Below are positions 22,320 through 34,410 of a stretch of DNA of 64,000 nucleotides, in pieces. The stretch comes from Odontesthes bonariensis (taxonomy: Eukaryota > Chordata > Actinopteri > Atheriniformes > Atherinopsidae), in NCBI RefSeq assembly GCF_027942865.1, contig NC_134509.1, positions 11,744,017 to 11,808,016 of the forward strand. The letters run 5' to 3'. The notes under the pieces were generated by a model. It made no database searches, was not told where the DNA came from, and was given only the letters and a program-made list of their open reading frames with translations. Made by a program: the position numbers and the translations under genes. Each line of letters starts with the position of its first letter. Position 1 is the first letter of the stretch.

Positions 22320-23100
22320 CGTTGTGTCACGTTTCGCTGGGGCAAGGAAAGAGGACCCAAGTGCAGACACAAAGCGAGAGCCAGGAGGCAAAAATTAATC
22401 TTAAATATTTATTTTGAAATATGAAAAGGGCGCGGCACAGCCGGATACAATTACCAAAAGAACACTAAAAAAACTAAATCCAGGAACTGACAAAACTATT
22501 AGGAACCGTAATGAACTGGGGAAAACACAAGCAAGCACTAACAGCGATATGAATGGACAATCTGAGGAAAACAGAGGATCTAACAAATGCTGAGAACAAA
22601 CCAGAAGACTAAATACTGAGAATGATTTATTAGTTCTGTCAAAACCACTCTAGTCAAAACGAGACGAGAAACAGAGATAAGTTTCAGAAGCTTATTCTGA
22701 ATGCATACAATTTGTGTTTGGCGGTATGGCTCTGTTCGGAGGAAGTTCCCGACTGTTCCATGAGCTCCATGGAAGCCAAGACAGGGAACAGCAGCATCCT
22801 CAGGAGGAGTGCCTTCCATTTGCTGCAAAGGCAACAAACCCCCCAAACAGACCATACTGGAACGCAAACCAGCCAATTGGATTAGTTGGAACCAGGGTAT
22901 CCTACAACCCCCCAAAGCGAAATATTAGGCTACCAAACGTGTGTCACCATTATGATTAGTAGTAGTAGTATTACAAAAATAATTATTATTAAACGCGACT
23001 ATGCTTGACGTTAAAAAGGTGGAACTGCCGTAGCCCTACATGAACACAGACTGAAATGTGATGCGAGTATTTAATGGGGGCAAGCATTGAAACTCAACCA
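22320..23100. other. Unclassified repeat-like block, no gene
   Basis: Starts with a GTTGTGTCACGTTTCGCTGG segment and a GGCGCGGCACAGCC-bearing stretch that look like parts of interspersed elements, but no terminal repeats or target duplications could be defined. No host exon recognised. Confidence 0.35.
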
Positions 23101-23159
23101 CTTAGGTACACCATGTAAAATATAGTCGGTCTCCACAGCAGCGACAGAGCTTTGCGGCA

Positions 23160-23425
23160 GGGCAAATCAGAGCAAGATCCGAGCAAAGCAGAGCAAGATC
23201 CAAGCAAAACAGAGCAAGATCCATGCAAAGCAGAACAGGATCCAAGCAAAGCAGAACAGGATCCAAGCAAAGCAAAGCAGAATCCAAGCAAAGCAGAGTC
23301 CAAGCTCAACAGAACAGACCTAAGTAAGGCAGAACAGAATCCAAGTAAAGCAGCACAAGATCTAGCAGAGCAGGATCCAAGACAGAACAGACCCTAGACA
23401 GCATAACGAGATCCAAGCAAAGCAT
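23160..23425. repeat. Minisatellite, period about 20 bp
   Basis: Imperfect tandem units of the form GATCCAAGCAAAGCAGARCA, roughly a dozen in a row with some shortened units. Long frames on either strand here (for example KAEQDPS repeats) are by-products of the repeat. Confidence 0.88.
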
Positions 23426-23559
23426 TAGTGTTTATCTACGCAGATCAGCTCTTATATTCAGGGCCTATCAAACGATGAGCCGAATTAATACAAGCAGAAC
23501 ATGAGCAATAATAATCACAGTGATCTACATGATGAGCTTAATTCGATTATAGCTATAGT

Positions 23560-24340
23560 TGGGTTATGCTCCCTATTTGAGCAAGGGCAATACCCATCCC
23601 CGGACACACGGCGGCGAATGAACCGAACCACAGGCACAAAGCACACCACACCCCGGCACGACAGGTGGCGCCGCACCCATCAGACTGTAATGCAGACATA
23701 CCAATCAGCAGCGTGTAGCACCTGTTGGGGAGGTGAGGCGCGCGCTCCACCTTAGAAGCAGCACCACGAGGACCCACGGACCAATTAGGAGGATGGCTTG
23801 TAATCCAAATGCGCCGGCATGAGACCCACGCCACACAGCTACAGTCACACAAAATCATGTGAAATCGGTGTAAAATAAGCTGCGTGTCTACCCGCGGCGG
23901 CCCTGCCACATTACAGGAGCTTGGCCGCGGCCTCGACTCTGCCCGCGGCACACTGTGGACAGCCCGCCCGGTGTCGCGTCTTGGCTCGGCTGGACTTGGG
24001 AAGGTTGGGTGTCCTCCACGGCGTCCATCTCAGCCGAATCTTCCGAGTCCTCCGGCAGACTCTCCGACTCCGCCGGCAGGCGGGGATCCATGCCGGACGA
24101 CAGGGTAGGCAGCAGCAATAATAATACTAGCATCGGCGCGTATGCTGATCGGAGCTACGTCTTGCAAGCAGAAGCGAAAAGAGCAGTGACAGCAAACCAG
24201 TTGGTAGTTTAAATGAAGCGCCCCAAATGCCAGTATCCAATTGCGAGCAGCAGCTGATTAACCATAGCGCAGTTGGTTTGTGGTCAGCCACAAGGGTTGG
24301 GTCGGCGTCAGGCAAAGGGCGCGTTGACTACGTGGTCTGC
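23560..24340. other. CpG-rich, GC-rich intergenic block
   Basis: Markedly richer in G+C and CpG than the AT-rich flanks (for example CCGCGGCGGCC, CTCCGCCGGCAGGCGGGG). No host gene frame with support; several overlapping short frames are composition effects. It may be an orphan CpG island, or part of a GC-rich mobile element whose ends I could not define. Confidence 0.45.
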
Positions 24341-24439
24341 CAGAACTATCGCAGGTTGCTCCATTTAGTGCAGCTGAGGATAAATTACAGTTTTTCTTTA
24401 CTATTCTTTAATATTACTGGGCATGTATTGTTGTAATGT

Positions 24440-24879
24440 TTTAAATACTTGAACGCAGTTTTTCTAGAGAAGATAATTGTTTTGTATATGGGAGTATCGT
24501 CCATTGACTCTTTTGGGCTTTCACATGCGCGAGTATACCAACAACCGGTAAGTTACATGCTGTTTATAAAGTTGTTTTGTAACGTCCCCATTCCAGTAAT
24601 GTAAGAACCATGCATATGGTTTTGATGGTAAGGCTTGTGACTTTATTGTCGGATGGTTTATAAAGTGGTGTGACGTTTCTGCAGTGTGCAACTTGTTGTT
24701 TTACGTGGAAGGTTTAGCACTTGCCCCTTAGCCACCACGTATTTGGCTAGGATGACAGGCTGCGCAAACAGCGCAATCGCCGCACAGGGAGCGCCGATTT
24801 GCACCAGTCTGTGTCCTACTGTCAGTATTTGACAACCTCTAGCAATGGGATTGCGCTTCAAATGCCCCGGAGTTCCCCT
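24440..24879. mobile_element. Partial TTAA-type DNA element (Kolobok-like end)
   Basis: The right part ends AAATGCCCCGGAGTTCCCCT followed by TTAA at 24880-24883. Read in reverse, it gives a TTAA + AGGGGAACTCCGGGGC start, like ends of Kolobok-type MITEs in fish. A matching left end was not found, so it is one-ended or degraded, and the left limit is arbitrary. Confidence 0.4.
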
Positions 24880-25679
24880 TTAAGTTAAAGATTTTACAAT
24901 AAAAGAATGAGGTTCAACGATGAGAGTAGAAGATACAAAAGCTCATTATGTTTGGAGGGCTAATCCTACAAACGTGTTGTATCACGTTAAATGTCAATCC
25001 AAAATTTACAGTTAATCTCTTTTCAGTTGGGTAACAGTGAAGTGGTGTCAACTGGACAGGATTTGTGTTCTTTATTTAATTGTCAATCTACGGTGGGCTA
25101 AATTATGAAACTAAATGAAAGAGAATATCACAAAATGCAGTTTAAAATGTCACTGTAGCAGTTTAAAAGCTTAAGATACTGAATTATACACCTTGGAAGT
25201 GTTCCCACCTTAAAAAAAAAATTACAATGGAAATCTCTTTCTTTTTTTAAAACAGAACACAAAAGTCAATATAGTTTCCATTTATGAAGTTTTAATTCAC
25301 AGATTCTACAGAAGATGATGAATGCTGATATACATTATTGACTAAGTCATGTTTATGAGTGAGGACGCACTCTGATTAGAAACAATGTGATTTGAATTTG
25401 AAATGAGAGAAGGCAAAATTGTGCAAAGTAGTTAAATGATGTCAAAGTTATCTTCTCAAAGATGATTTTTCAGTCACTCTCTCGTTTCTGATCACATTTC
25501 AGAATTTATTTTGTATTCTGAAGAAGTTGCTGGAGCAGGCGCTGGCTCAAACCCCACGATTTAAGTTTGTAAAGAGAAAAACTTAAACAGTCATAGATTC
25601 TCAATGAAATGTAAAAAGCAGATCAGAAAGTGTTGATTTCAGTTCACTCGTTTATTGATTTCCAGTAACATTTCAGTTT

Positions 25680-25950
25680 TCAGTTTTGAGCAGCAAGAAG
25701 TTGCTGGAGCAGGGTGAGAATCAGCTGGTTCAGAGATGATGCAGTAGTAGTAGCACCTTGTGCTGTAGTCGTAGCCTTAGTGGTGGTTGCCTTCAAGGAC
25801 ATCAGAAACGGTGCAATTAAACACACAGAAGAAGAAAGTTTTGTTCATTTCACAATGTGTGGTTTAATAGTAGGGGACAGAGAGGAGACTCACCTCATTT
25901 GAGTTCGAACCAGACTCAGAGCTCGAGCGAGCAAAACGCTGATGCTCCAT
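25680..25950 (-). pseudogene. Array copy A: truncated small SCPP-like gene without signal exon
   Basis: Contains the last two coding exons of the family: 25894-25950 (MEHQRFARSSSESGSNSNE) and 25680-25790 (ATTTKATTTAQ...LLAAQN-stop), both open and near-identical to copies C and D. The match to C/D runs from about 25,543 to 26,033 and then stops inside the intron where the signal-peptide exon should follow. No replacement signal exon or TATA promoter is visible. The next sequence instead resembles the far-upstream flank of copy B in inverted orientation. It is therefore a truncated copy, probably not expressed as a secreted protein. Confidence 0.75.
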
Positions 25951-26035
25951 CTGTAGAAAATGCATCAGGAGAAAATTTTCTGTTGTCTGCTTTATGTTTT
26001 ATTGAAGAATAATAGAAGCTGCACACGTAATTTCA

Positions 26036-28150
26036 AGGTGCTTTTTGAAATACTAAGACCAATGGATTTTTCTAAAATCCAAAAATAAGTATTTATTCTA
26101 CTTCATCTTACTTTAATTGTTCATATTTGAAATACTGACATTTCAAATAGTTAATGCAATAGTCAATTCAGTGCATTGATTATTATTTTTTAAATCTGAT
26201 GTTTTCTTTAGGTTTTTCTGCAATTCAAAAATAAATATTTCTTCTTCTTTTAGGAAAAACACAATCATACTGTGGTTGTACAGGTTCATACTTCACCCTA
26301 CTAACAAATTTGTAAACAGATGTCACATGCGGAAATGCCACATCCTATGATTAGAAATCAAGTGCATTAGTGGCTTGGGTAAGGTACAGGCAACACCCAT
26401 TGAAACTGCCATTTCTGCCTGTCTTCTCTTGTTTTGGAAAATACGTTGAGAATGTGACGCAAGACAAATACATGCTTACCAAGCAATGATCAAAGATCGC
26501 TTTTATAGAGTTTTATTTGCTTTCTGTCTGTGAAACTGTCATGCTTGTCATCATGTAATATTGCTCTGAAAAAGGATCAAAATCAAAAGCATGAAGGCAT
26601 GAATTGAAGTTCAACCTCAACTTTTGGACAGCTCTCTTTAGAATATTATCAACAACCCTCTGATGTGACATAAAACTCATTAAAAAGCTAATAACTGCGA
26701 GCTGACTGTTGAAACAATTAAACCACAATGCTAACAGTAACACTAGACAATTTGGCAAATTTTCTTGCTCTTTGTCTCCCACCACTCTCATAAAAACAAA
26801 TCTCCACGTTAGCCATGCAAATGTACAGCCACATCAATTTGTTGTCCTGTCAAAAAGGCCACGAACATGACACCAAAGCCAAGGAAATGTCAAGCAACAG
26901 CAAAGCAAAACAGTGCGGTGCAGGTCTGGAACCCTGGCACTATTGGGCATTATTGGGCAGCCCAGAAATGTACTTAAAAAGAGTCAATGTACTTTGAATC
27001 GAGTCAGATGCAAATAGTTTTAAGGTTCACAAACTTTGCTTAGTTGAAGTGAGGACTTTCTCTTGAAAACCTGTGTGTTCAAACAACTTTGTACTTGATT
27101 TGCTTGGTCGGAAGCAAATCAATTCGAAAGGCATGATCGCCCAAGTTTATAAGTTTGTTAGCAAACATTAGTTTTGGTCAAACTTTGGTTTCCTTCTGCA
27201 AAATGTATGCAGTAGATGCTATGGAAGTGTCTGCTTTTGTTTTTCTTAAGCCGTGATGATTCATTAAAACCTATCCAATTTGTTTTTAACGCCAAAACAG
27301 CACCAAGTAATTTCTTTGTATTATATTATTTAAATTTTATAATTAAACTTAATCGAACATTAACGAATGACAAAACCAACACAGTATTTTCCAACTTATA
27401 AATTCTGGACAAGAAAAAATTCTGACCCTCCTTGTCAACGGTTATGTGTAACTACTCAACTCCTATGGCCTCCAGACAGAGTTTGTTACTTGTTAAAGTT
27501 GGATATGACTCCTTCGTTGACAGTTGGATTAAATGCCATGACACTCTTTATCTATATACAGTTCATTTCTTGTCAAGGTTCATTTAACAAAAAGACAAAT
27601 CTATGTCACAGGACTCAAATTTGTGACATTTTCTGGAATTTACATGATTCTGTGTTGCATGTGCATAATTTCAAGCTTGAATGTGTCTTCGTTGCTTAAT
27701 AGTGTCAGCTGTAATGGATGAACTCTATTGTTTTGTCTTGAGCCACAGTAGCAACTTATTTCCTAAAACAAGAGAAGACGGGCCGAAATGCAAACTTCAC
27801 TGGGTGTTGCCGGTGACTTACCCTAACCACTAATGCACCTGGTTTCTAATCATAGGACAAGGTATTTCCATGTGTGACATCTGCTCGCAAGGTTTACTGG
27901 CAGGATTAAGTGTGGACCTGCACAACCACAGTATGATAATGCTCAGTGTTTTTCTCTAAAAGTGAAATTACTTATTTTGGATTTCAGATCAAATCTGATG
28001 GAACCTAGTATTTCATAAAGAAGTAATTAGATAAGCACAAGAAACCATTGTAATCCAGAGTTTTCAGTCTATAATCATTAGACACACATTGTGAAACATG
28101 GAGGATGAAAATTTCTTCATGAATTAAGTTTCCCAACAGCTCTGCTCTTC
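26036..28150. other. Intergenic with inverted upstream flanks of copies A and B
   Basis: Blocks at about 26,040-26,480 are recognisably inverted relative to 27,740-28,020: the AGTATTTC segment, the CAACACCCA-TTGAAACTGCCATTTCTG segment and the CAGATGTCACA segment. Copies A and B are thus divergent with mirrored upstream DNA at older divergence than the big palindrome. The centre (about 26,500-27,700) shows no gene. Confidence 0.5.
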
Positions 28151-28156
28151 TAACTG

Positions 28157-28233
28157 TATATAAGAGAAGTTCAGCATTCAGACCAACACTACAACAACCT
28201 CCTCGTCCATCTTTAAGACAGTCTGCTGAAACT
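28157..28233 (+). promoter_or_regulatory. TATA promoter and exon 1 of copy B
   Basis: TATATAAG at 28157-28164, then an untranslated exon from about 28,187 to 28233 containing CAACACTACAACAACCTCC, ending at a GTGAGTGC donor. The same layout occurs upstream of copies C, D, E and F. Confidence 0.75.
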
Positions 28234-28389
28234 GTGAGTGCTTCACTGCTATTGAATCAATATGTACTTTCAGTGTTTTCTGTGTAAGGTTGAATAGTGT
28301 TTTTTTTTTTTATTCACTTTCTCCAATTAGTTCATATGAGAAAGGTTTTTATTATTAACTTTGTTCCAACAGGTGTGATCACTGAAACC

Positions 28390-28848
28390 ATGCTGAAGAT
28401 TGCATTTATTCTCGGATGCCTCCTGAGCCTCATTTTGGCTCAACCTGTAAGTTTGATTTGATCATACTCAAAATTATTATCAACGATCATGTGTAGATAC
28501 CATTGTTATCGCAGTCATAAAGTACAGAAATACTAATACTATCAAACCTTCTACAGATGGAGCACCAGCGTTTTGCTCGCTCGAGCTCTGACTCTGGTTC
28601 TAATGAGGTGAGTGTTTCCTCTGTCCTGTGCAGTAAAACCACACATGAATGTTACTGTGAAATTTCCAGTACAGTCCTCTGCTGTAAGTTTGACAAGATT
28701 ATTACTGATTTTCTTGTAGGCCACATCTACATCACTAAATACACAACAGCTGCTCCAGCTCATTCTTGCCCTCCTTCAACGAACCACCACAACTACTGCT
28801 GCAACTACTACAGCTGCAACTACAGTTGCCACCACTGCTCCTAGATAA
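28390..28848 (+). CDS. Array copy B: small SCPP-like secreted protein (78 aa)
   Basis: Three phase-0 coding exons: 28390-28446 (signal peptide MLKIAFILGCLLSLILAQP), 28557-28607 (MEHQRFARSSSDSGSNE) and 28720-28848. The last exon starts ATSTSLNTQQLLQLILALLQ and continues as a Thr/Ala-rich tail ending TTAPR. SNE is an S-x-E phosphorylation site; the Thr run is a probable O-glycosylation target. A 3' UTR intron is likely (donor after 28880, acceptor before 28988), with AATAAA near 29,073. Its body mirrors copy E, but its promoter, exon 1 and first intron do not: they are closer to copy C in the promoter flank and unlike E/F in intron 1. It is probably a tooth, scale or skin matrix peptide; the orthologue is not assigned. 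Confidence 0.75.
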
Positions 28849-29689
28849 AGACAATCTGAATTGTCAACATGAGTCAGTTGGTGAGAGAAAACAGCTTTTG
28901 GATATATTTTTCACATTCACGTTGTTTCTGATCAGATTATCATGTTTTATTAATTATCCATAACTATAAACCTTTTTCTCATTTCAGATTTCAACACTGC
29001 TGCTGTACTCGGAGCGCTTCCTCTTTCATCCAAATGTGGATGAACTCTCATTAAAGTCAGCAGTAAATGACAAATAAACTCTATTAATGGAAAATATTTG
29101 AACTGTCTTTCATTTTTATTTTGAAACTGACATGTTTATTAGCAATGTTTGGTTTCGGAATATTGAAATAGTGGAAATGTTTTACCTCCAAATCTCCAAA
29201 TAACCATTTTATGAATTATAATGTAATGTTGAATTGATATAAAACGTCACTTACATTTCTTAGAAGTCCTAAAGAAGGACATAGAGTTGCTTGTCAAACT
29301 GAATTATTGGGTGCAGTGTATTTAAAGTCAAGGCTCTGAGCCTTATTTCAAAGACTGCAACATTTTGAAAAATGCTTAAAAGTGAACAGGCATCTGAAGG
29401 AGGTGTCTTTAAAGAGAAGGAAGTAGCAGTTACATGTCAGGCCAACCTAGTCTCACAGCAAAACATAAAATAGTCTTAAAGCCGAAATCATTCATGCTTA
29501 TTTATTTATTTTGTGTGAAATGAACTGGAACTTTTTAAGATGACATATTTCACAGGGCTGCTCCCAACTGAACAGTTGACAATTTGTAGCACTTTTATAA
29601 TAAATATATTCAGAGTTTGGGGCGGTATTGGGCTGACATGGTTAACATACAGTTAGACAAAAGGTTCACAGTTTGAATCTCATATTGTT

Positions 29690-29890
29690 TGAATCTGTTT
29701 GAAGTTTGCTTGGTGTCCTCTCGCGTGTGCAACTTCTCCCCAGGATTTTCCTCCAGACTTTCTCCCACAATTCAAACACATACATGCTAGGTTAATCAGT
29801 GATTCTAAATTGGCTGTAGGGGTAAGTGTGTGGTACAGGGTGTACCCTGACCCTTGCTCAAATGTAGCTTGTAGACTCCGGCCGTCCTTC
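29690..29890. repeat. Degenerate teleost interspersed repeat (left arm copy)
   Basis: Recognisable CTTCTCCCCAGGATTTTCCT...GGTTAATCAGTGATTCTAAA...GGGTGTACCCTGACC order of a widespread fish repeat. Present at the mirrored place in the right arm (41,950-42,150), so it predates the inverted duplication. Confidence 0.7.
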
Positions 29891-30322
29891 AAAAAATGAC
29901 TGATTTTTACCACACAATGTTAGCTGCATGTAGCTCTTCCATTAAGGCCCGCAGGTTGCACCACTCATTCCGACATCCCGCCATTCCGACAAGGCTTTCC
30001 ATAAAAGGAAATGTGGGTTACTCAACAGATAACAGTCCCTTCTTTCTGTTCATGCATTTTACATGTTTTAAGACAAGTTTAATTAATGCCTCTCCCCCTC
30101 TCTCTGCCTGTTATTCTTCAAAGCTGGTGATGTTTGAATGATATTAAATTGATACTGAATGATGATTTAAGGGTTAAATCTACAGTCAGAGGGAAGGATC
30201 AGGTGGATGTGGGCTTATTTTGGATTTTAGAAATAAAAATTAAAGATGATGGCACCCAGGATCTATCCATAAGGGCTGCGTTGTTACTATTCACTATAAA
30301 TCTGGTTAGTGCGTGTAACAGC

Positions 30323-30979
30323 TGTCATTCAATTCAATTCAATTCAAATTCAAAAATACTTTATTTATCCCAGAGGGAAATTAAATGTTGATGTAACTCA
30401 ATTAAATCAAGGAGTTATTATAGAGGCTGATGGCTGTGGGCAGGAGTGATTTCCTGTAGCGGTCCGTTTTGCATCCAAACTGAAGAAGCCTTTGACTGAA
30501 GAGACTCTGTTTTCCGATAACAGTCTCATGGAGAGGATGTTCAGGGTTGTCCATAATTCTCTTGATTTTATGCAAAATCCTTCTTTGCATTATTGTCTCC
30601 AGAGGTTCCACAGTCGTCCCCATAACAGAAGCAGCCTTCTTTATCAGGTTGTTGAGTCTTTTTAGGTCCCTGGTTCTGATGCTGCTGCCCCAACAGATGA
30701 CGCAAGAGGAAATGACGCTCTCAACAACAGACTTGTAGAAGATCTGCAAAATCTTGTTGCAAACCTTGAAGGACCTTAGCTTCCTCAAGAAGTACAGTCT
30801 GCTCTGTCCTTTCTTGTAGATGGCTTCACTGTTGTGTCTCCAGTCCAGTCTGTTGTCCACATGAACACCAAGGTATTTATATTCCTCAACAGCCTCCACT
30901 TCTTCTCCCATGATGGAAACAGGGTTTGATCTGACCCTGTTTCTCCTGAAATCTACAATCATCTCCTTTGTTTTGTCAT
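30323..30979 (-). mobile_element. 5'-truncated L2-like LINE fragment, left arm only
   Basis: The insert 30329-30973 is flanked by the duplication TGTCAT (30323-30328 and 30974-30979). On the minus strand it encodes the C-terminal part of a non-LTR reverse transcriptase, from DKTKEMIVDFRRNR through EEYKYLGVHVDNRLDW, SRLYFLRKLRSF and VICWGSSI to YRKSLLPTAISLYNNS. It ends with a tail of TTGAA units, as in L2-clade elements. The empty site is preserved in the right arm at about 40,620. The residues before DKTKE in the long open frame belong to the flanking DNA, not to the LINE. Confidence 0.88.
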
Positions 30980-33900
30980 GGAGGATACCGTCAGATCCTG
31001 ACAATGTCATGAGTCCGTTGTCATTTTCAAAATTTTCATTTGCAGCACCGGGACTTTCAACACAGGTGAACTGTCATTGATGTCTGTAATTGCAATTATT
31101 AATGTTGCATATGATGCCAGCGTGCAAAAGACGCATGGACTCTGTGGAGAGCTCTGCTCCAGCTGGCTGCTGTGACAGGTCACTGACGCTGTATTTCTGC
31201 TTAATCTAACATGTTTCAGACTCACCCGATTTACATAAATATCTGTATTTTGATATTTGAAATTTCAGGGGATTTTGATAATAATTTTCTTACAGTTGGT
31301 TTGTGAGGTTGTGGAGTTCCTCTAAAAAAAAAAAAGGCTTTAATAGGATATTAAAGGAATTATCGGAATGGCAGGATGTTTATAAAAAACAAACAAAAAC
31401 ATCCAACGATGGGAGAAAAAAAGTGTCGGAATGGCAGCATGTAACCCAGGCCCCCACCCCTTCTTCTCTCTTGTTCCAGTCTTAATGCTCATACACCCGG
31501 TTGATTACCATTTTATACACGTGAAAATGCTTGTTGAGACACTGCTGCAACTTTAGACTTTTTCTGGACCATATTTTTATTATTATTACTCTTTCCCCCA
31601 AAAAGCAGCTAACAAAAATGTATAAATTTAATGAACAAATCTTAATTAACCTCTCTGCCCCTGTTGGCTTCAAGCATACTGAAAGAATCCTTATCGTTGC
31701 ATTACTTGATCATAAGATGGCTGCCCTCACAAATTTGACCAACAAAATGAGAATTTTCACCAGATAAAACAACTTCAACCTTACAAATTTCGTGGTTGTT
31801 GAGTGACCGCTTACACAGTCATTTTTGCGGAAGACAGTTTGTTGCCATGTTTTCAACCGAAGAACATCCACATTGGCCAATATGTCCTGCCAGTGATCTG
31901 CTGTAACTGATCAATTTCCCAGTCTAATTACAAATTATCAACTACAAGACAGTAAAAATGTAAAAGTAAGTGAAAAGCCTTGGAAGGACATACCATCTCA
32001 GTCTCAGAAAGGTGAGGGTTACAAAACCATCTCTAAAGAGATCAGACTTCACTAATCCACAGTCAGACAGATTATGTGCAAATGGAGTAAATCTAAGGCC
32101 AACCATTAAAGATCACTCCCAGGACAAACTGTGTAACTCCGGGGTAATCTGTAAGCAATATAAGGCCTTAAGTTTTAATGCAACCTCACTTCTCACCCTT
32201 ACCTCCAGAGTCATTCACAGAGCCTCTTCTTTTGTCATCCAACCTGTTGCCACCTGTTGCTCTCCAGCTGAAAAATGACCAAAGTTTTACAGTGGGTAAA
32301 TTTTATTAAACTATGTCTAATTTCGTGATATCATTTTTGTCCCAGATTATTTTTTTAAATATGGAGAGTATGAAGGCGAAAACAGATTTGGTTCTTGTCA
32401 GCTGTTCTGGACCAAAAACGGTGCAAAGAAATAAAATGTCCATGTCAGAATTTCAATAACCATTACAAACGGGTGTCTGTGTATGAAGAATGCATGAAGT
32501 AAGTCTTTCTGCATCAGTACAATTCAAAGCGTATGGATTCAGTATGATGATACAGCTTTAAGGTGTTATTAATAAATAATTGGTTAAAATGGTTCAATCA
32601 ATATTTCAGCTGACTCAATTCGTCAGTAAGAAAGGTTTCTTACCACTGACATTTGTTTAAAATACATCTAACAAACAGACTAAGACACTGTTTTACTTTG
32701 AAGCACCTTAAAGCAACGTGAGAGAAGTTTGTGAACCTCATGTTATTCTGACTTGTCTTGATGTACCAAGAAGACCAGGAAGTGCACTTACTCAGGAGCA
32801 CATTGAGGCTCATGGTAATGTGGACTGAAAAGAAGATATTCATGTCTGTCACCTGAACTGTGAATATAGGGCAGGACCAAAATATTTTAAACGTCAACAT
32901 ATTTTGGAATCACAAATTTTGTTTTTAAAGATTTGTGAACATGTGTCGTCTCAGCTTACATACCTGATGTTCCTGTAAGAAGTGAGCATCTAGATTCAAT
33001 TTACCTTAAGTAGGAACTTCAGTAGCTTTAGACCAAAACATTTTACATGATGTCATTAAAGGTGTTACGGTACTTGGATTACACTGACGAAAGGTTAAAA
33101 GATGCTTGACTAAATTATTGAATGTTTGCTCACAAGTAGACCAAGTTTTCATGCTCTTGTATGCTTTTGGGATTTGCTTTATGAAATTTTTTCAAAAGGA
33201 GAAATTAAGTACATCCCAACTACCATTAAGCATCCTGGAAAGGTTACCCTATGAAACTGTAACTAACAAAGTTGTGTGAACCACTGTTACAGCTGAAGTG
33301 CAGGCTTTTAAGTTCAGATACATAAAAATAAGGCACTCTTTTCAATAAAATCTACATTATAGTAAGAACTGAACTGTAAACATCCAGGCTGAGATGCCTG
33401 TCCCACTTATTGTCAGCAATGGTGAGTCCACCAAGGAACATAAGGAATCCTCTTGTGACATTTAGCAGATTTTGATTCCAACAGCGTGAACTCTGTGACC
33501 ACTGTAACCAATTAAAACTTGCATAAAGAAAACACTCTCTGATCATTACACCAGCATAGCAACAGATTTCCAACAGAAAGAGGAGACAGAAATGCACGCG
33601 TCATTGGGTGTTACCTGTAACTTACCTCAACCACTAAACCAAATGTTTACAAAATTCCAATAGTCAAGCTCTGTTCTGAACCTGTATAAAATGGTTGCAT
33701 GCAGTGTTTTCTAACTATACTTGAATTAACTTTTTACCTTCAGTTATTTTCACATGTCAAAAATCTCCTCAAATTCGCTTCACCAGTGAACAGAAACCTA
33801 GCTCATGGTCCAAAGTAAACGTGTGCATTAATACATTTCTTTTAGCGGAAACACATGTAACACCGAGTTTTCTCAAGCTGTGGATGGTAAAATTGCTGCT

Positions 33901-34174
33901 TTGAATTAAGATAAATTTCTGCATGGGTAGTTTAGAGGATGAACTCTAGCAGTCTTTCCCACTGAAAGCAGCAACATGAAATGCATTCAAATACTGTAAG
34001 TACAGCTTTTGACCACAGAAGCCAGTAATCCTCCCCACTCCCACTCTTAGAGAGCACAATTTATCAATGTAATTCCAGGTTAATGTAATGTCTAATCATT
34101 GACACACGTTGAATCATGGGGTAGGAAGATTTCTAAATGAATTAGGTTTCCCAACAGTTCTGCTTCTCTAACTG

Positions 34175-34254
34175 TATATAAGACCAGTTCAACATTCAGA
34201 GCAACACTACAACAACCTCCTTCTTGTCCATCTGTGAGATTGTCATCTGAATCT
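34175..34254 (+). promoter_or_regulatory. TATA promoter and exon 1 of copy C
   Basis: TATATAAG at 34175-34182 and an untranslated exon from about 34,203 to 34254, ending before GTGAGTGC. Mirror-identical in layout to copy D. Confidence 0.78.
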
Positions 34255-34410
34255 GTGAGTGCTTTACAGTAATCTTATAGATATTTAGCTTCTGGATTGT
34301 CTGTGTGAGGATGTCATTGTATCATTTTTTATCATTTGCTTGGTCTAATGTGTTAATTCGAGACTGTTTTTATTATTAAAACTGTTCCAACAGGTGTGAT
34401 CACTGAAACC

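Noticed and set aside
23094-23397. Leu/Ser/Cys-rich and KAEQDPS-repeat frames on both strands
   Set aside because: Translations of the 20-bp minisatellite, without start or splice support.
23553-24133. Several overlapping frames of 60-130 codons on both strands
   Set aside because: High GC content removes stop codons. No conserved domain or consistent strand.
28766-28963. 65-codon frame MPSFNEPPQLLLQLLQLQ..., identical at 51,656-51,853
   Set aside because: It overlaps the last exon of copies B and F in another frame. Its identity in the two places only reflects the near-identical DNA of the copies.
29680-29913. 77-codon frames conserved between 29,680-29,913 and 41,929-42,162
   Set aside because: They lie in an interspersed repeat present in both palindrome arms; conservation is from the duplication, not from coding constraint.
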